From: Bryobacterales bacterium
GTDB lineage: Bacteria; Acidobacteriota; Terriglobia; Bryobacterales; Bryobacteraceae
DNA: 64,000 nucleotides
NCBI GenBank assembly: GCA_020852755.1
Contig: JADZAF010000270.1
Span: forward strand, 1 to 64,000
Direction: 5' to 3'
Made by a program: the position numbers and the translations under genes. The notes under the pieces were generated by a model, which saw only the letters and a program-made list of their open reading frames with translations, was not told where the DNA came from and ran no database searches. Below, piece by piece: positions 56,555 through 64,000 of this stretch (position 1 is its first letter; every line of letters starts with the position of its first letter).

Positions 56555-59299
56555 ATGAAGCCAGGCAGGCTCAGCAGGCGCGATCTGGCGCGGCGGCTTC
56601 TGTCGGCCGCGCCGCTGCTTCCCGCGCTCGACGTGCGGGAAGTGCTTCTGAAGAACGAGACGCTGGAAGTGGTGCTGCCGGTCGAAGGCGGGAGGCTTGC
56701 TTCGCGCCGCCTGAAGAGCCGGCTCACCAGCGAAACCGTGGTCCTGCCCGCCCCGGAATTCACCCTGGAGTTTGACGGAGGCTACCGCGTCGGTTCCTCC
56801 GACATGAAAGTGGAAGTGATCCGGGCCGGCGCCTCCGAAGCCGAACTCCTGTTCACCGGCGAGCGCGTGCAGGTGAGCGTGCGGCGCCTGCTGCCGCCGG
56901 GCAAGGCCTACGTTCGCAAGGAAACGAGGGTGCGCCGGACGGGCGCGTCGCCTTTGCGGCTGGTGCGTGCCGAACTCGAAGACTGGCGCGGCGTCCGCCG
57001 TGACTGGAAGTCGATGACGGCCGACCGCATGAAGTACGGCAGCCACCCCATCTTCTGCGAGACCTGGTGGGCGGGCGTCGAGTTCGTGGCCGCCTTTAAC
57101 GAATACGGGCCGGACGGATTCCTTTTGTGCAGCCGGCCCGGAGGGCGGGAGATCGGCACCGGCTGGTTCGAACTTCGCCCGACGGTCACCGGCGCCTGTA
57201 CGAAAGGCGGCGCGCGCGACGCGTTTCTCACGTACCTGGAAGACGTCCGGCTGGCGCCGGCCCGGCTGTCGGCCTGCTACAACTCCTGGTGGACTCTGCC
57301 CAAGGTGGTGGTGCAGAAAGACAACCTCGCGCTCATCCGGGAGTTGAAAGCCGCGCTGTACGACCGGCACGGCGCATTCTTCGACGTCATCACCACGGAC
57401 ATGGGCTGGAGCAATCCGCGCAGCATCTGGGAGTTGGACCGCTCCATCCTGCCGGCGGGCTTCGACGACATCGGGGCCATCATCGCTCCGGCCGGGGGAC
57501 GGCTGGGCATCTGGATGTCGCCCAGCGAGCAGTACCCGCCGGTCTGCGACTACGACTGGGCCGAAAGGAACGGCTACGTGGTGCTGCGCCCCAAGCCCGG
57601 CCTGACGGGCCGGCCTGCCATCTCGCTGGGCGATCCCCGCTATCGCGAACAGACCAAGAGGGCGCTCAGAAAGCTGATCCGGGAGAACCGCCTGGCTCAC
57701 ATCAAGTACGACGGCTTCACGGCCTTCGAGGACCAGCCCCACCACGGCCTGCGGCCCGGAGTCGATTCGGTGGAGCCACTGGCGGAATACTGCCTGGAGT
57801 TGCTCCAAGCCTCCAAGCAGGAGAACCCGGATCTGGTGACCGAGCCCACCTGCATGAACTCCTGGGCCAACTACATCAGCCCCTGGATTCTGAAATACTC
57901 CGACACGATCTGGGGCAACGCCGGCGGAGACTGCCCGCTCGGCATTGGGCCGGCGCCGGATTACCGCGAGTCGCACACCAACGCCCGGGACGCCTACACC
58001 TTTTCTTCGCTCAACGAAGTCTGGGCGCCGCAGAACGCGCTTCATTACTTCGACATCGTGCACGTCGACGGCAAGGAAGGCTTCCCCAATCACGCGGCGA
58101 TGGCCTTCGGACGGGGCCGCTTCTTCGTTTCCACCTACCTGAACCCCAAGGTGATGGATCAGGAGGACTGGCGAATCTGCGCGGGGCTGCTCAAGTGGGC
58201 GCGGGCGAACACGGAGATCCTGCGGAACACCCGCGTCCTGCCCTCGAACATCGGGGAAGGCGAGCCGTACGTGTACGCCCACTGGTTGGGCAGGCGCGGC
58301 ATCCTGGCGGTGCGCAACCCGTCGAATGAGAGCAGGGTTTTTCCGGTCGATCTCAGCCGCACCGGCGCGCCCGCCGGCCTGACCGGCGGCATCGCCTGCA
58401 CGCAGTATCCGTGCCGCCGCGGCATCGCTTCGGGGCTGACCGGCCGCTCGACGCTTCAACTGAGGCTTGCGCCCTGGGAGTTGACGTTCGTCGAGATCGT
58501 TCCGAAAGCGGCGCTGGAAGAAGCGGTGGTGATGGGAGGACGCTGGACTCGCGCCCGGGACGGCACGGCGTCCGTGGTTCCCGACCCGGGAGTCACCAGG
58601 GTCCGGCTGCTCGAACCGGGCGGCCGCAGCCGCGCCTTCAGCGTTCCGCCGCGCCGTTTTGCCATGCCGGGCGGGGAGATGATTTCCGAATCGCTGCGCC
58701 CCGTCGCGGAGAGCGAATGGCTCACGGGCCGCGAACGGCGCTATCCGGTCTTTCCGTTCCACTACCCGGCGGAGTTCGGCTCCGAGGAGATCCGGAGGCT
58801 GGACCGCTCAACCGCCAGGGAGAGGAAATTCCGGACCGTGGCCTTCGACCTGGAGTGCTCCGTCTCGATACCCGAGGGAGCCGACCGGGGCCAGGTGCTC
58901 CTCCTGGTACAGTTTCCGGGCCGCGAGTACTGCCCGAGCGAGTGCGCCGCCACCGCGGGCGGCTCTCCCGCCAGGCTGGAGCAGCGCCCTTCAAGCGAGC
59001 GCATCGGCTACTTCGTGGCCTCGAAGGACAATTACTGGAAAGACCTGCTGGCGTACGAGTGCCAGTGGTGCTGGTACATCCTGGAAGCGCCCCCAGGCCG
59101 GCATCGCGTCCGGTTCCGCGGCCGGGCCGGACATGCCGGCCCGCGCTTCGGTATCTGGGCCTGGGTGGAACGCGACTTGGCCGGCAAGGGCATTCCGTCG
59201 CCCCTGCGCTGCGGGGAGCCGGCAATGCCGCAGTACCGCGCGGAGGTGGAGCGCGAGGGCGCACTGATCCGCGCCTGCCGCGAGGTCGTCAGTTCATAG
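56555..59299 (+). CDS. Exported GH36/GH27-like glycosidase with long C-terminal region
   Basis: The protein has 914 residues. The leader MKPGRLSRRDLARRLLSAAP is twin-arginine, with a weak hydrophobic part. A beta-domain to ~230 precedes the barrel: SACYNSWWTLPKV, DVITTDMGWSNPRSIWELD, RLGIWMSPSEQYPPV, IKYDGFTAFEDQPHHG (Asp as likely nucleophile), LVTEPTCMNSWANYIS and WGNAGGDCPLGIGPAP. Residues ~640-914 are two further beta domains, the last with many Cys and Trp. It fits the alpha-galactosidase clan; the exact sugar is open. It starts 18 bp after the isomerase-like gene. Confidence 0.76.
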   Translation: MKPGRLSRRDLARRLLSAAPLLPALDVREVLLKNETLEVVLPVEGGRLASRRLKSRLTSETVVLPAPEFTLEFDGGYRVGSSDMKVEVIRAGASEAELLFTGERVQVSVRRLLPPGKAYVRKETRVRRTGASPLRLVRAELEDWRGVRRDWKSMTADRMKYGSHPIFCETWWAGVEFVAAFNEYGPDGFLLCSRPGGREIGTGWFELRPTVTGACTKGGARDAFLTYLEDVRLAPARLSACYNSWWTLPKVVVQKDNLALIRELKAALYDRHGAFFDVITTDMGWSNPRSIWELDRSILPAGFDDIGAIIAPAGGRLGIWMSPSEQYPPVCDYDWAERNGYVVLRPKPGLTGRPAISLGDPRYREQTKRALRKLIRENRLAHIKYDGFTAFEDQPHHGLRPGVDSVEPLAEYCLELLQASKQENPDLVTEPTCMNSWANYISPWILKYSDTIWGNAGGDCPLGIGPAPDYRESHTNARDAYTFSSLNEVWAPQNALHYFDIVHVDGKEGFPNHAAMAFGRGRFFVSTYLNPKVMDQEDWRICAGLLKWARANTEILRNTRVLPSNIGEGEPYVYAHWLGRRGILAVRNPSNESRVFPVDLSRTGAPAGLTGGIACTQYPCRRGIASGLTGRSTLQLRLAPWELTFVEIVPKAALEEAVVMGGRWTRARDGTASVVPDPGVTRVRLLEPGGRSRAFSVPPRRFAMPGGEMISESLRPVAESEWLTGRERRYPVFPFHYPAEFGSEEIRRLDRSTARERKFRTVAFDLECSVSIPEGADRGQVLLLVQFPGREYCPSECAATAGGSPARLEQRPSSERIGYFVASKDNYWKDLLAYECQWCWYILEAPPGRHRVRFRGRAGHAGPRFGIWAWVERDLAGKGIPSPLRCGEPAMPQYRAEVEREGALIRACREVVSS

Positions 59300-59308
59300 C
59301 GCGGACTT

Positions 59309-61108
59309 TCAGCGCCGGGCGTTGTCGAGGGCCCGCTTCACCGCCGGCGCCGGGTTCGTGATTTCGGCCGCCGAGCGGATCGTGATGGTGGGCAGCGCTC
59401 CGTTCGATTCATGCACCCGGGCGCGCAATTCCTCATCGGCGTTGCGGCCGCCCAGGCCGGTATATCCGAAGGAGCGGCAGAGCCTGCCGAACAGGAAGTG
59501 GTTGAGCGGGCAGCCGCCCGTGCGGTCCAGTCCCTCCATGGCGGAGCGCGGGTTCCGGAACAGGTGCACCTGGGCGAAGTGCAGTCCCTGGAAGAACGTC
59601 TCGTTCAGCCCTTCCCCACCCACCGAAAGACCGAGGCCGGCGATCTCGTGGACCAGGCGGTTGACGCCTTCGCTCGAAGTCATGTTCTCGACCAGGCAGT
59701 TGTGCAGGTTGAAGGTGTTGAGGGCCACGTCCACGAAAACATCTTTGAGCGCGTACTGGCGCGCCGCCTCCTGGATGCGCGAGCACAGGATCGAGCGCCA
59801 GCGGGCCAGGCCCGGATGGATCTTGACCATGACTTTCTCGCGCCGGTGATCGAGGCGGCTGGCGTTCGACTCCGGCACTCCGATGGCGCGGGCCTTCACC
59901 CAGCTCCAGCCGTAGAGCTTCTTGGTCTCGATGTGCCGGTACTGGAAGTCGCGCACCTGGGAGTAGACCGCGTGATTCGGGTCCACCTCCATGATGTTGA
60001 AGTGCGGCATCACGTGGAAGCCCAGCTGGTGAGCCCGCGCCAGGAAAGCGATGGCGCCGTCGCTGGCGGTGTAGGTGGGATAGTTCTCGTCGTAAGCGTC
60101 GGTCCGCCAGCTCGAGAAATGGATGAGAATCTTGCGCGGATCCGCTTGTTTTGAAAGAGCTTCCAGAATAGCAATATCTCCCGGGCACCACGAGATGGCC
60201 ATGCCGAGAGCCTGTAGCCAGGGTTCGCGGCGCTGCTCTTCCTTCGCCAGCGAATGGGCCTCCCAGAGCCATTTCCGGTAGCGCTCCGCCGGAACTTTCC
60301 AGTCGCCCTGGTGAACGTTGATTCTCCAGGCCAGTCCTCCGGCGGAAAGGTTGCCGTCGATCGGCCCGTAGGCTTCGGTGTCGAATCCCAACATGTAGGG
60401 GTCGTCGCTGCTGCCCACGTGCAGCGCTTTGTAGCGGTAGCGGTTGTCCTGCATGTGGACGGAAAACCCGCCGGAGGAGGCCTGGAGGATGGCCAGTCCC
60501 GCCTCCCAGCGATGCGGCCACTCCCAGTGGGAGGAGCGTATGAGGGAATCGTCGAGGCTGAGCGACACGCCCTGGAAGAACGGCGCCACCAGTTTCAGGT
60601 CGCGCCGCAGTCCTTTCAGGCGCCAGCGGCAGGCGCGCACGCCCGGGCGGGAGGAGTATGCGGAAGGCTCGATGACGAGATCGCCCGAGTCCGGGTCCAC
60701 CGACACCGTAATGACGCCGTCGCCGTCCCAGTTTTGGAAGAGGATCTCCGCGCGGTGTTCGGCAACCTTGCGCGTTTCCACCCGGCCGAATTTCTGTTCC
60801 CCGACATCCACCGTCTCGCCCTGCGGGTAAACCAGTTGCAGGGCATCGAACTTTGCAGTGTCGAAGGGCGCCAGGTACTCCTCGGAGGACGCCTTGCTCC
60901 TGAGCGAGGTGAGGAAGCCCTTCTCGATGCGCGCCGTGAGGGTAGGGGTCTCGGCCTGGATGACTCCCTCTCCGGTCACGGTGATGGAAGTTCTGCCCTG
61001 AGGCTGGTAGGACGAGCCGGACGCGGAGGACGGCCGGGCGAGCGCGGCGGGGACAACGCCCGCGGCCCGCACGAAGCTGCGCCGGGAGAACTCAAGCTTG
61101 GGTTTCAT
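59309..61108 (-). CDS. Tat-exported DUF6259-like glycosidase
   Basis: The protein has 599 residues. The leader FSRRSFVRAAGVVPAALA is twin-arginine. A beta-sandwich (to ~240) is followed by a barrel with LIHFSSWRTDAYDENYPTYT, FHVMPHFNIMEVDPNH, KDVFVDVALNTFNLHNCLV and VGGEGLNETFFQGL. These fit DUF6259 proteins, distant relatives of endo-alpha-N-acetylgalactosaminidase-like enzymes; an Asp and a Glu on strand ends are candidate catalytic residues. The start is ATG 61108; an earlier ATG three codons upstream is the alternative. Convergent with the 56555 gene, 10 bp apart. Confidence 0.68.
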   Translation of the reverse strand: MKPKLEFSRRSFVRAAGVVPAALARPSSASGSSYQPQGRTSITVTGEGVIQAETPTLTARIEKGFLTSLRSKASSEEYLAPFDTAKFDALQLVYPQGETVDVGEQKFGRVETRKVAEHRAEILFQNWDGDGVITVSVDPDSGDLVIEPSAYSSRPGVRACRWRLKGLRRDLKLVAPFFQGVSLSLDDSLIRSSHWEWPHRWEAGLAILQASSGGFSVHMQDNRYRYKALHVGSSDDPYMLGFDTEAYGPIDGNLSAGGLAWRINVHQGDWKVPAERYRKWLWEAHSLAKEEQRREPWLQALGMAISWCPGDIAILEALSKQADPRKILIHFSSWRTDAYDENYPTYTASDGAIAFLARAHQLGFHVMPHFNIMEVDPNHAVYSQVRDFQYRHIETKKLYGWSWVKARAIGVPESNASRLDHRREKVMVKIHPGLARWRSILCSRIQEAARQYALKDVFVDVALNTFNLHNCLVENMTSSEGVNRLVHEIAGLGLSVGGEGLNETFFQGLHFAQVHLFRNPRSAMEGLDRTGGCPLNHFLFGRLCRSFGYTGLGGRNADEELRARVHESNGALPTITIRSAAEITNPAPAVKRALDNARR

Positions 61109-61149
61109 AACCACCAAGAGTAACCCAGGCCGCGGAGCTGTCGCTGTGT

Positions 61150-61299
61150 GGCGGCTCGCCGCCTCCGAAGTTCATCAAAGCGCGCGTGAAGCCGGGCCTT
61201 TCCGGCCTGCCGCCGGGCTTTCGCCCGCGCGCCGCACGCAAGTGCGGCCGCGGCCCGGAAGGGCTGCCCCACATGACCGGCAATTGTGCCTCTGATGAA
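61150..61299. ncRNA. Candidate structured element: chain of six short hairpins
   Basis: In the 206-bp gap 61109-61314, six local hairpins follow one another: 61150-61163, 61195-61207, 61214-61227, 61231-61248 (GCCGCAC-GCAA-GTGCGGC), 61253-61264 and 61279-61290. Two have GNRA-type loops on one strand (GCAA, GGAA), and the third has GAAA on the minus strand. TTCATCA (61171-61177) pairs with TGATGAA (61293-61299) around the last five. It may be a non-coding RNA, a REP-type mosaic element or the end of the transcript from the 61315 gene. The function is unknown. Confidence 0.4.
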
Positions 61300-61314
61300 T
61301 GCGCGCCCGCGGGG

Positions 61315-64000
61315 TCAGGCGCGGTTCACAAGGTAGCGCAGGACGAGCCTGCCCCCTTCCAGCGCGCCGTGGCTCCGTAGCGACATCACCAGGGCGGCCT
61401 CCGGCGAGGACAGGGATGCGCGCCCGGCCAGGGTTGCGGCGTCGATCGCCCGGTTCTCGAAGGCGACCTGCGGCCCGGACAGCGTCAGACTGGAGCCGCC
61501 GGTTTCCACCGTCAGCGATGACGAGCCATCGGCTGCAACGGAGAGCTTCACCGGCGCCGGCGCGACCCGCCGCAGCAGCCGGGTCCCAGCGTTCTCCCGC
61601 GGCGCCAGAATGCCCGTCCATTCGCCGGCCAGTTCCGCCGCCGCGCCCGCTTCGGGCATGCCGAAGATCCGCTCATGATCGTCAACCGACAGGCGCTCCA
61701 GCGGATAGTTGTGCCGGGACATGACGAAGGCGGCGAACTCCAGGCCGTTGGGAAACTCACCCAGGTGCATGACGCCGATGGCGTTGTTCTCGTCCACCAG
61801 CTTGATGGTGTCGTAAACGATCCGGTACGGCTGGTTGCGATAGGTCAGCAGCAGAATCCGGTCGCCCTTTCGGAAATAGCGCCGGTTGTTGTCGGGATAC
61901 TCGACCTCGCGCACCTCGGGGTCGCCGGGAAGGAACTCGAGGTCGTAGTTCACCACGTGACCTGTGGCGCGGCCGGCCTCCACCTTGTCGAACCGTTTCC
62001 AGAAGCTGCCGCCCGCGAAGATCGCGGCGGTTTCAACGGCGCTTGCGGGTCCCTGGTTCCGGATGCGCTCCTCCCATCCGAGCAGTGAGTCGGCGGCGAA
62101 GGAGCCCTTCCAGAAAACGTCGCGAAAGATGCGCCGCTGGGCCAGATCGATGCGGACCGCGCCGGTGTTGAGCAGCCGTTCGAGCGGCAGTCCCGGCGCG
62201 TCGCGCAGAACCGCGTGCAGATCCGGCGTGGGGCGCGTGCTGAAGTAGTCGGGTGTGTCGGCCCCGCGGCGCACCTCGGCCTGAACATCCAGGTCCAGCC
62301 GGCCGGTATCGGGTGACAGCGGATCGTACTCGCTCTGCACGAACTGGGCGGTGAAGGCCAGGAAGCGCATGCGAGCCTGCAATTGCAGGAGGGGTTCCGC
62401 CGTTCCGGTGACGCGAAAGGAACTGAGGAAACCGGCCAGGTTGCCCGCCGCGGCGAAGTCTTCGAAGGTGCGGAACTTCAGGTACGCCAGACCCGATTCC
62501 TGCCAGGCGCCGGCACTGTCCAACCGGGAGAGGCGGCAGAACAGGGTGGTGTAGTCGTAGAGCAGCTCGCGGACGGCATCCGCGCCGCCGCGGCCGGTTC
62601 GCTCCATGTACTTGCGGCCGTCGAGGGAATACCGGGTTCCGCCTTCGTCCTGAAACTCGAGGCGGTAGCGCATCTCGGCCTCGCCGGTAGTCCGGTTGAC
62701 CACAAGATAATTTAAGGAGCTCGAGTTCGGGTCGACTGCGCAGGTGACGTTACTCCTGCCGTGGAAACGGGCGAAACGGATGGTCCCGCTGATGCCCGCC
62801 TCGTGCGCCAGGCCGTCGATGAATTCGTTCACGTCCCGCACCGTCATCCGGACCTGGAAGCTGCACTCCACCCCGCCTTCGGGGGCGCCGGAGGGCGGGA
62901 TCCTACCGGCGATCCGAAGATCGCCCTGCTTGCCCGGCTCCGGTGCGGATGCGCCTTCGAAATACCAGCCGGTCATGGTTTCGTCGAAGGTCAGGCCGAT
63001 GCCGTCCGGCAGCCGTGCATCCAGGAACGGAGCCAGTAAGGGGCTGGCGCCGAGCGCTTTCTCCCCGGTCCGGGAGAGCGTGTAGTAGAGTCCGAAGCTG
63101 TTGGAATCGGGAACCGCGTGCAGCAGGCCCAGGTCAGGCCCGTGGAGAATCGTGGAGAGACCGGACAGCCCGCCCGTGATGTAGCGCCCCACGAACAGGT
63201 CGCGGGTGACCTTGCGGATCTCGTCGCGGAAAGGCGTGAAATCATTCAGCTGAAAATGGTCCTGGGCGAAGGTGGGAATCACCAGGCCCTCCATCAGTCC
63301 CAGGAGCCGGTAGCGCGCTTCCAGCCTGCCGTCGGGCTTCAGGTCAAACGCCAGGCTGGCCGCGCGTCCGAGATGATTGTTATTGGACACCAGGTCCATC
63401 TGCCACACGCCGTCCAGTTCTTCCTTCGACGGCACCGTGCCGGCTTCGTAGAGGGCCAGGTGATCGGCAACCGTCATCTGGGTAAAGCGGTATCTGCGCG
63501 ACATCGCGAAGGTGAACTGCCGGATGCCGTTGGGATATTCGCCGAGGTAGACGCGTCCGATCACCAGATCTTCGCTGACCGGCTTCAGAATGTCGTAGAA
63601 GGCAGCCCATTGGGGATCGAGGTACTTGAGCAGAACATACCGGCCCGGCTCCAGCGTGCCGGTCTGGCGCGTGACCGTCACTTCCTCGAGAGCGTTGTGA
63701 GCGGTGATGCGGCCGTCGGTGTCGCTGGTGATGCCCACGTACTGGCTGCCCTCCTTGCGGAACGTCTTCCTGAAGCCGGTGAAGATGGCCGAGGAGAGGG
63801 CGTTGAGAATGTGCCCCTTGGGAAAGAAGCCTTTCCAGGTGGTGTCATTCCGGATGACCTGCTTCGCGGTATCGACCTCGACCGCGCCCTTGTTGACCAG
63901 CGTCTCAATCCCCAGTGAGGGGCAGCGCCGGAAGAGCCTTTCGAGTCCTGCTTCGCTGCTTTCGATTACTTCCAGCGGGTCGAGCTGCGAAACGGCCACC
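61315..64000 (-). CDS. Unrecognised protein with an internal duplication, 5' end beyond window
   Basis: About 894 residues are visible; the frame stays open at the edge, so the start is outside or at the GTG near 63999. Two copies of a ~180-residue unit lie at ~20-187 and ~606-784. They share the order LERL.., ..TGAV or KGAV.., WKG(F/S)F.., RY(V/I)LL or DRILLL.., YLGEYPNGIRQFTFAMS / HLGEFPNGLEFAAFVMS and ..DH. Each is followed by a strand-rich segment (DGVWQMDL / AGEWTGIL). Residues ~200-600 are unlike these and also look beta-rich. There is no leader in view and no catalytic motif that I recognise. It may be the C-terminal part of a larger enzyme such as an oxidoreductase. Confidence 0.55.
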   Translation of the reverse strand, partial: VAVSQLDPLEVIESSEAGLERLFRRCPSLGIETLVNKGAVEVDTAKQVIRNDTTWKGFFPKGHILNALSSAIFTGFRKTFRKEGSQYVGITSDTDGRITAHNALEEVTVTRQTGTLEPGRYVLLKYLDPQWAAFYDILKPVSEDLVIGRVYLGEYPNGIRQFTFAMSRRYRFTQMTVADHLALYEAGTVPSKEELDGVWQMDLVSNNNHLGRAASLAFDLKPDGRLEARYRLLGLMEGLVIPTFAQDHFQLNDFTPFRDEIRKVTRDLFVGRYITGGLSGLSTILHGPDLGLLHAVPDSNSFGLYYTLSRTGEKALGASPLLAPFLDARLPDGIGLTFDETMTGWYFEGASAPEPGKQGDLRIAGRIPPSGAPEGGVECSFQVRMTVRDVNEFIDGLAHEAGISGTIRFARFHGRSNVTCAVDPNSSSLNYLVVNRTTGEAEMRYRLEFQDEGGTRYSLDGRKYMERTGRGGADAVRELLYDYTTLFCRLSRLDSAGAWQESGLAYLKFRTFEDFAAAGNLAGFLSSFRVTGTAEPLLQLQARMRFLAFTAQFVQSEYDPLSPDTGRLDLDVQAEVRRGADTPDYFSTRPTPDLHAVLRDAPGLPLERLLNTGAVRIDLAQRRIFRDVFWKGSFAADSLLGWEERIRNQGPASAVETAAIFAGGSFWKRFDKVEAGRATGHVVNYDLEFLPGDPEVREVEYPDNNRRYFRKGDRILLLTYRNQPYRIVYDTIKLVDENNAIGVMHLGEFPNGLEFAAFVMSRHNYPLERLSVDDHERIFGMPEAGAAAELAGEWTGILAPRENAGTRLLRRVAPAPVKLSVAADGSSSLTVETGGSSLTLSGPQVAFENRAIDAATLAGRASLSSPEAALVMSLRSHGALEGGRLVLRYLVNRA

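Noticed and set aside
54818-58762. Open frame of about 1,300 codons on the minus strand
   Set aside because: It is antisense to the isomerase-like and GH36-like genes, both with clear motifs. The product has no recognisable domain.

Overview
The window is GC-rich bacterial DNA, densely coded on both strands. The gene families suggest a member of the Acidobacteriota, most likely a Solibacter/Bryobacter-type soil bacterium. The clues are a CadC-like winged helix joined to a TolB-type propeller, many secreted sugar-active proteins, DUF1080 and sulfatase genes, and about eighteen proteins with twin-arginine (RRxF) leaders. The assignment is inferred from gene content; no rRNA or other marker gene is present. 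I saw no tRNA, rRNA, CRISPR array, transposase or phage gene.

Layout. Positions 1-5000: a cut GH106 rhamnosidase-like gene, a winged-helix/TolB sensor-regulator, a secreted propeller glycosidase-like protein and a four-copy 55-bp tandem repeat. 5000-16300: an FGE-like/hydrolase fusion, a sulfatase, a MetE-like methyltransferase, two alpha/beta hydrolases, a lipoprotein superoxide reductase, a ComEC-like metallohydrolase, a bicupin, a CBM9-like protein and a Tat-exported Gfo/Idh/MocA oxidoreductase. 16300-26400: an isomerase-like protein, a DegT aminotransferase, an amidohydrolase/amidohydrolase/NagX operon, a TIM-barrel glycosidase-like protein and an OpuC-type compatible-solute ABC transporter. 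26400-37430: acetylxylan-esterase-like, GH36/27-like, DUF1080, beta-helix and enolase-superfamily genes, a sulfatase remnant, a RhaT-like rhamnose permease and a GH36 alpha-galactosidase.

37500-49400 is the most pathway-like part. It holds E1-alpha/E1-beta/E2 genes of a 2-oxoacid dehydrogenase, two SDR oxidoreductases, a sugar-mutarotase-like protein, a UlaG-like lactonase, and a four-gene minus-strand operon: SelA-like PLP enzyme, enolase-superfamily dehydratase, DHDPS-family lyase, 2-hydroxyacid dehydrogenase. 49400-64000 holds a large secreted protein, a small ORF behind an attenuator-like leader, an S9 peptidase, a PIG-L deacetylase, a second isomerase-like protein, two more glycosidase-like proteins and an unrecognised internally duplicated protein that runs off the edge.

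Working together, the genes look like a carbohydrate-processing region. Secreted glycosidases, esterases and sulfatase-type enzymes release decorated sugars (rhamnose and galactose are the best-supported guesses). Dehydrogenase, lactonase, dehydratase and aldolase-family enzymes could then take sugars to 2-keto acids without phosphorylation, and the 2-oxoacid dehydrogenase could make acyl-CoA. The unusual part is that the dehydratase, the aldolase-like protein, the SelA-like enzyme, the DegT aminotransferase and the Gfo/Idh/MocA protein all carry Tat leaders, so part of this chemistry may take place outside the cytoplasm.

Non-coding signals include a set of -10 boxes lying 6-8 nt before start codons (leaderless mRNAs), three families of intergenic hairpin repeats, and several strong palindromes in leaders. 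No stretch without a gene is longer than 300 bp. The longest gaps (34063-34318, 51361-51641, 4800-5024, 11473-11677, 61109-61314) are described in the entries.
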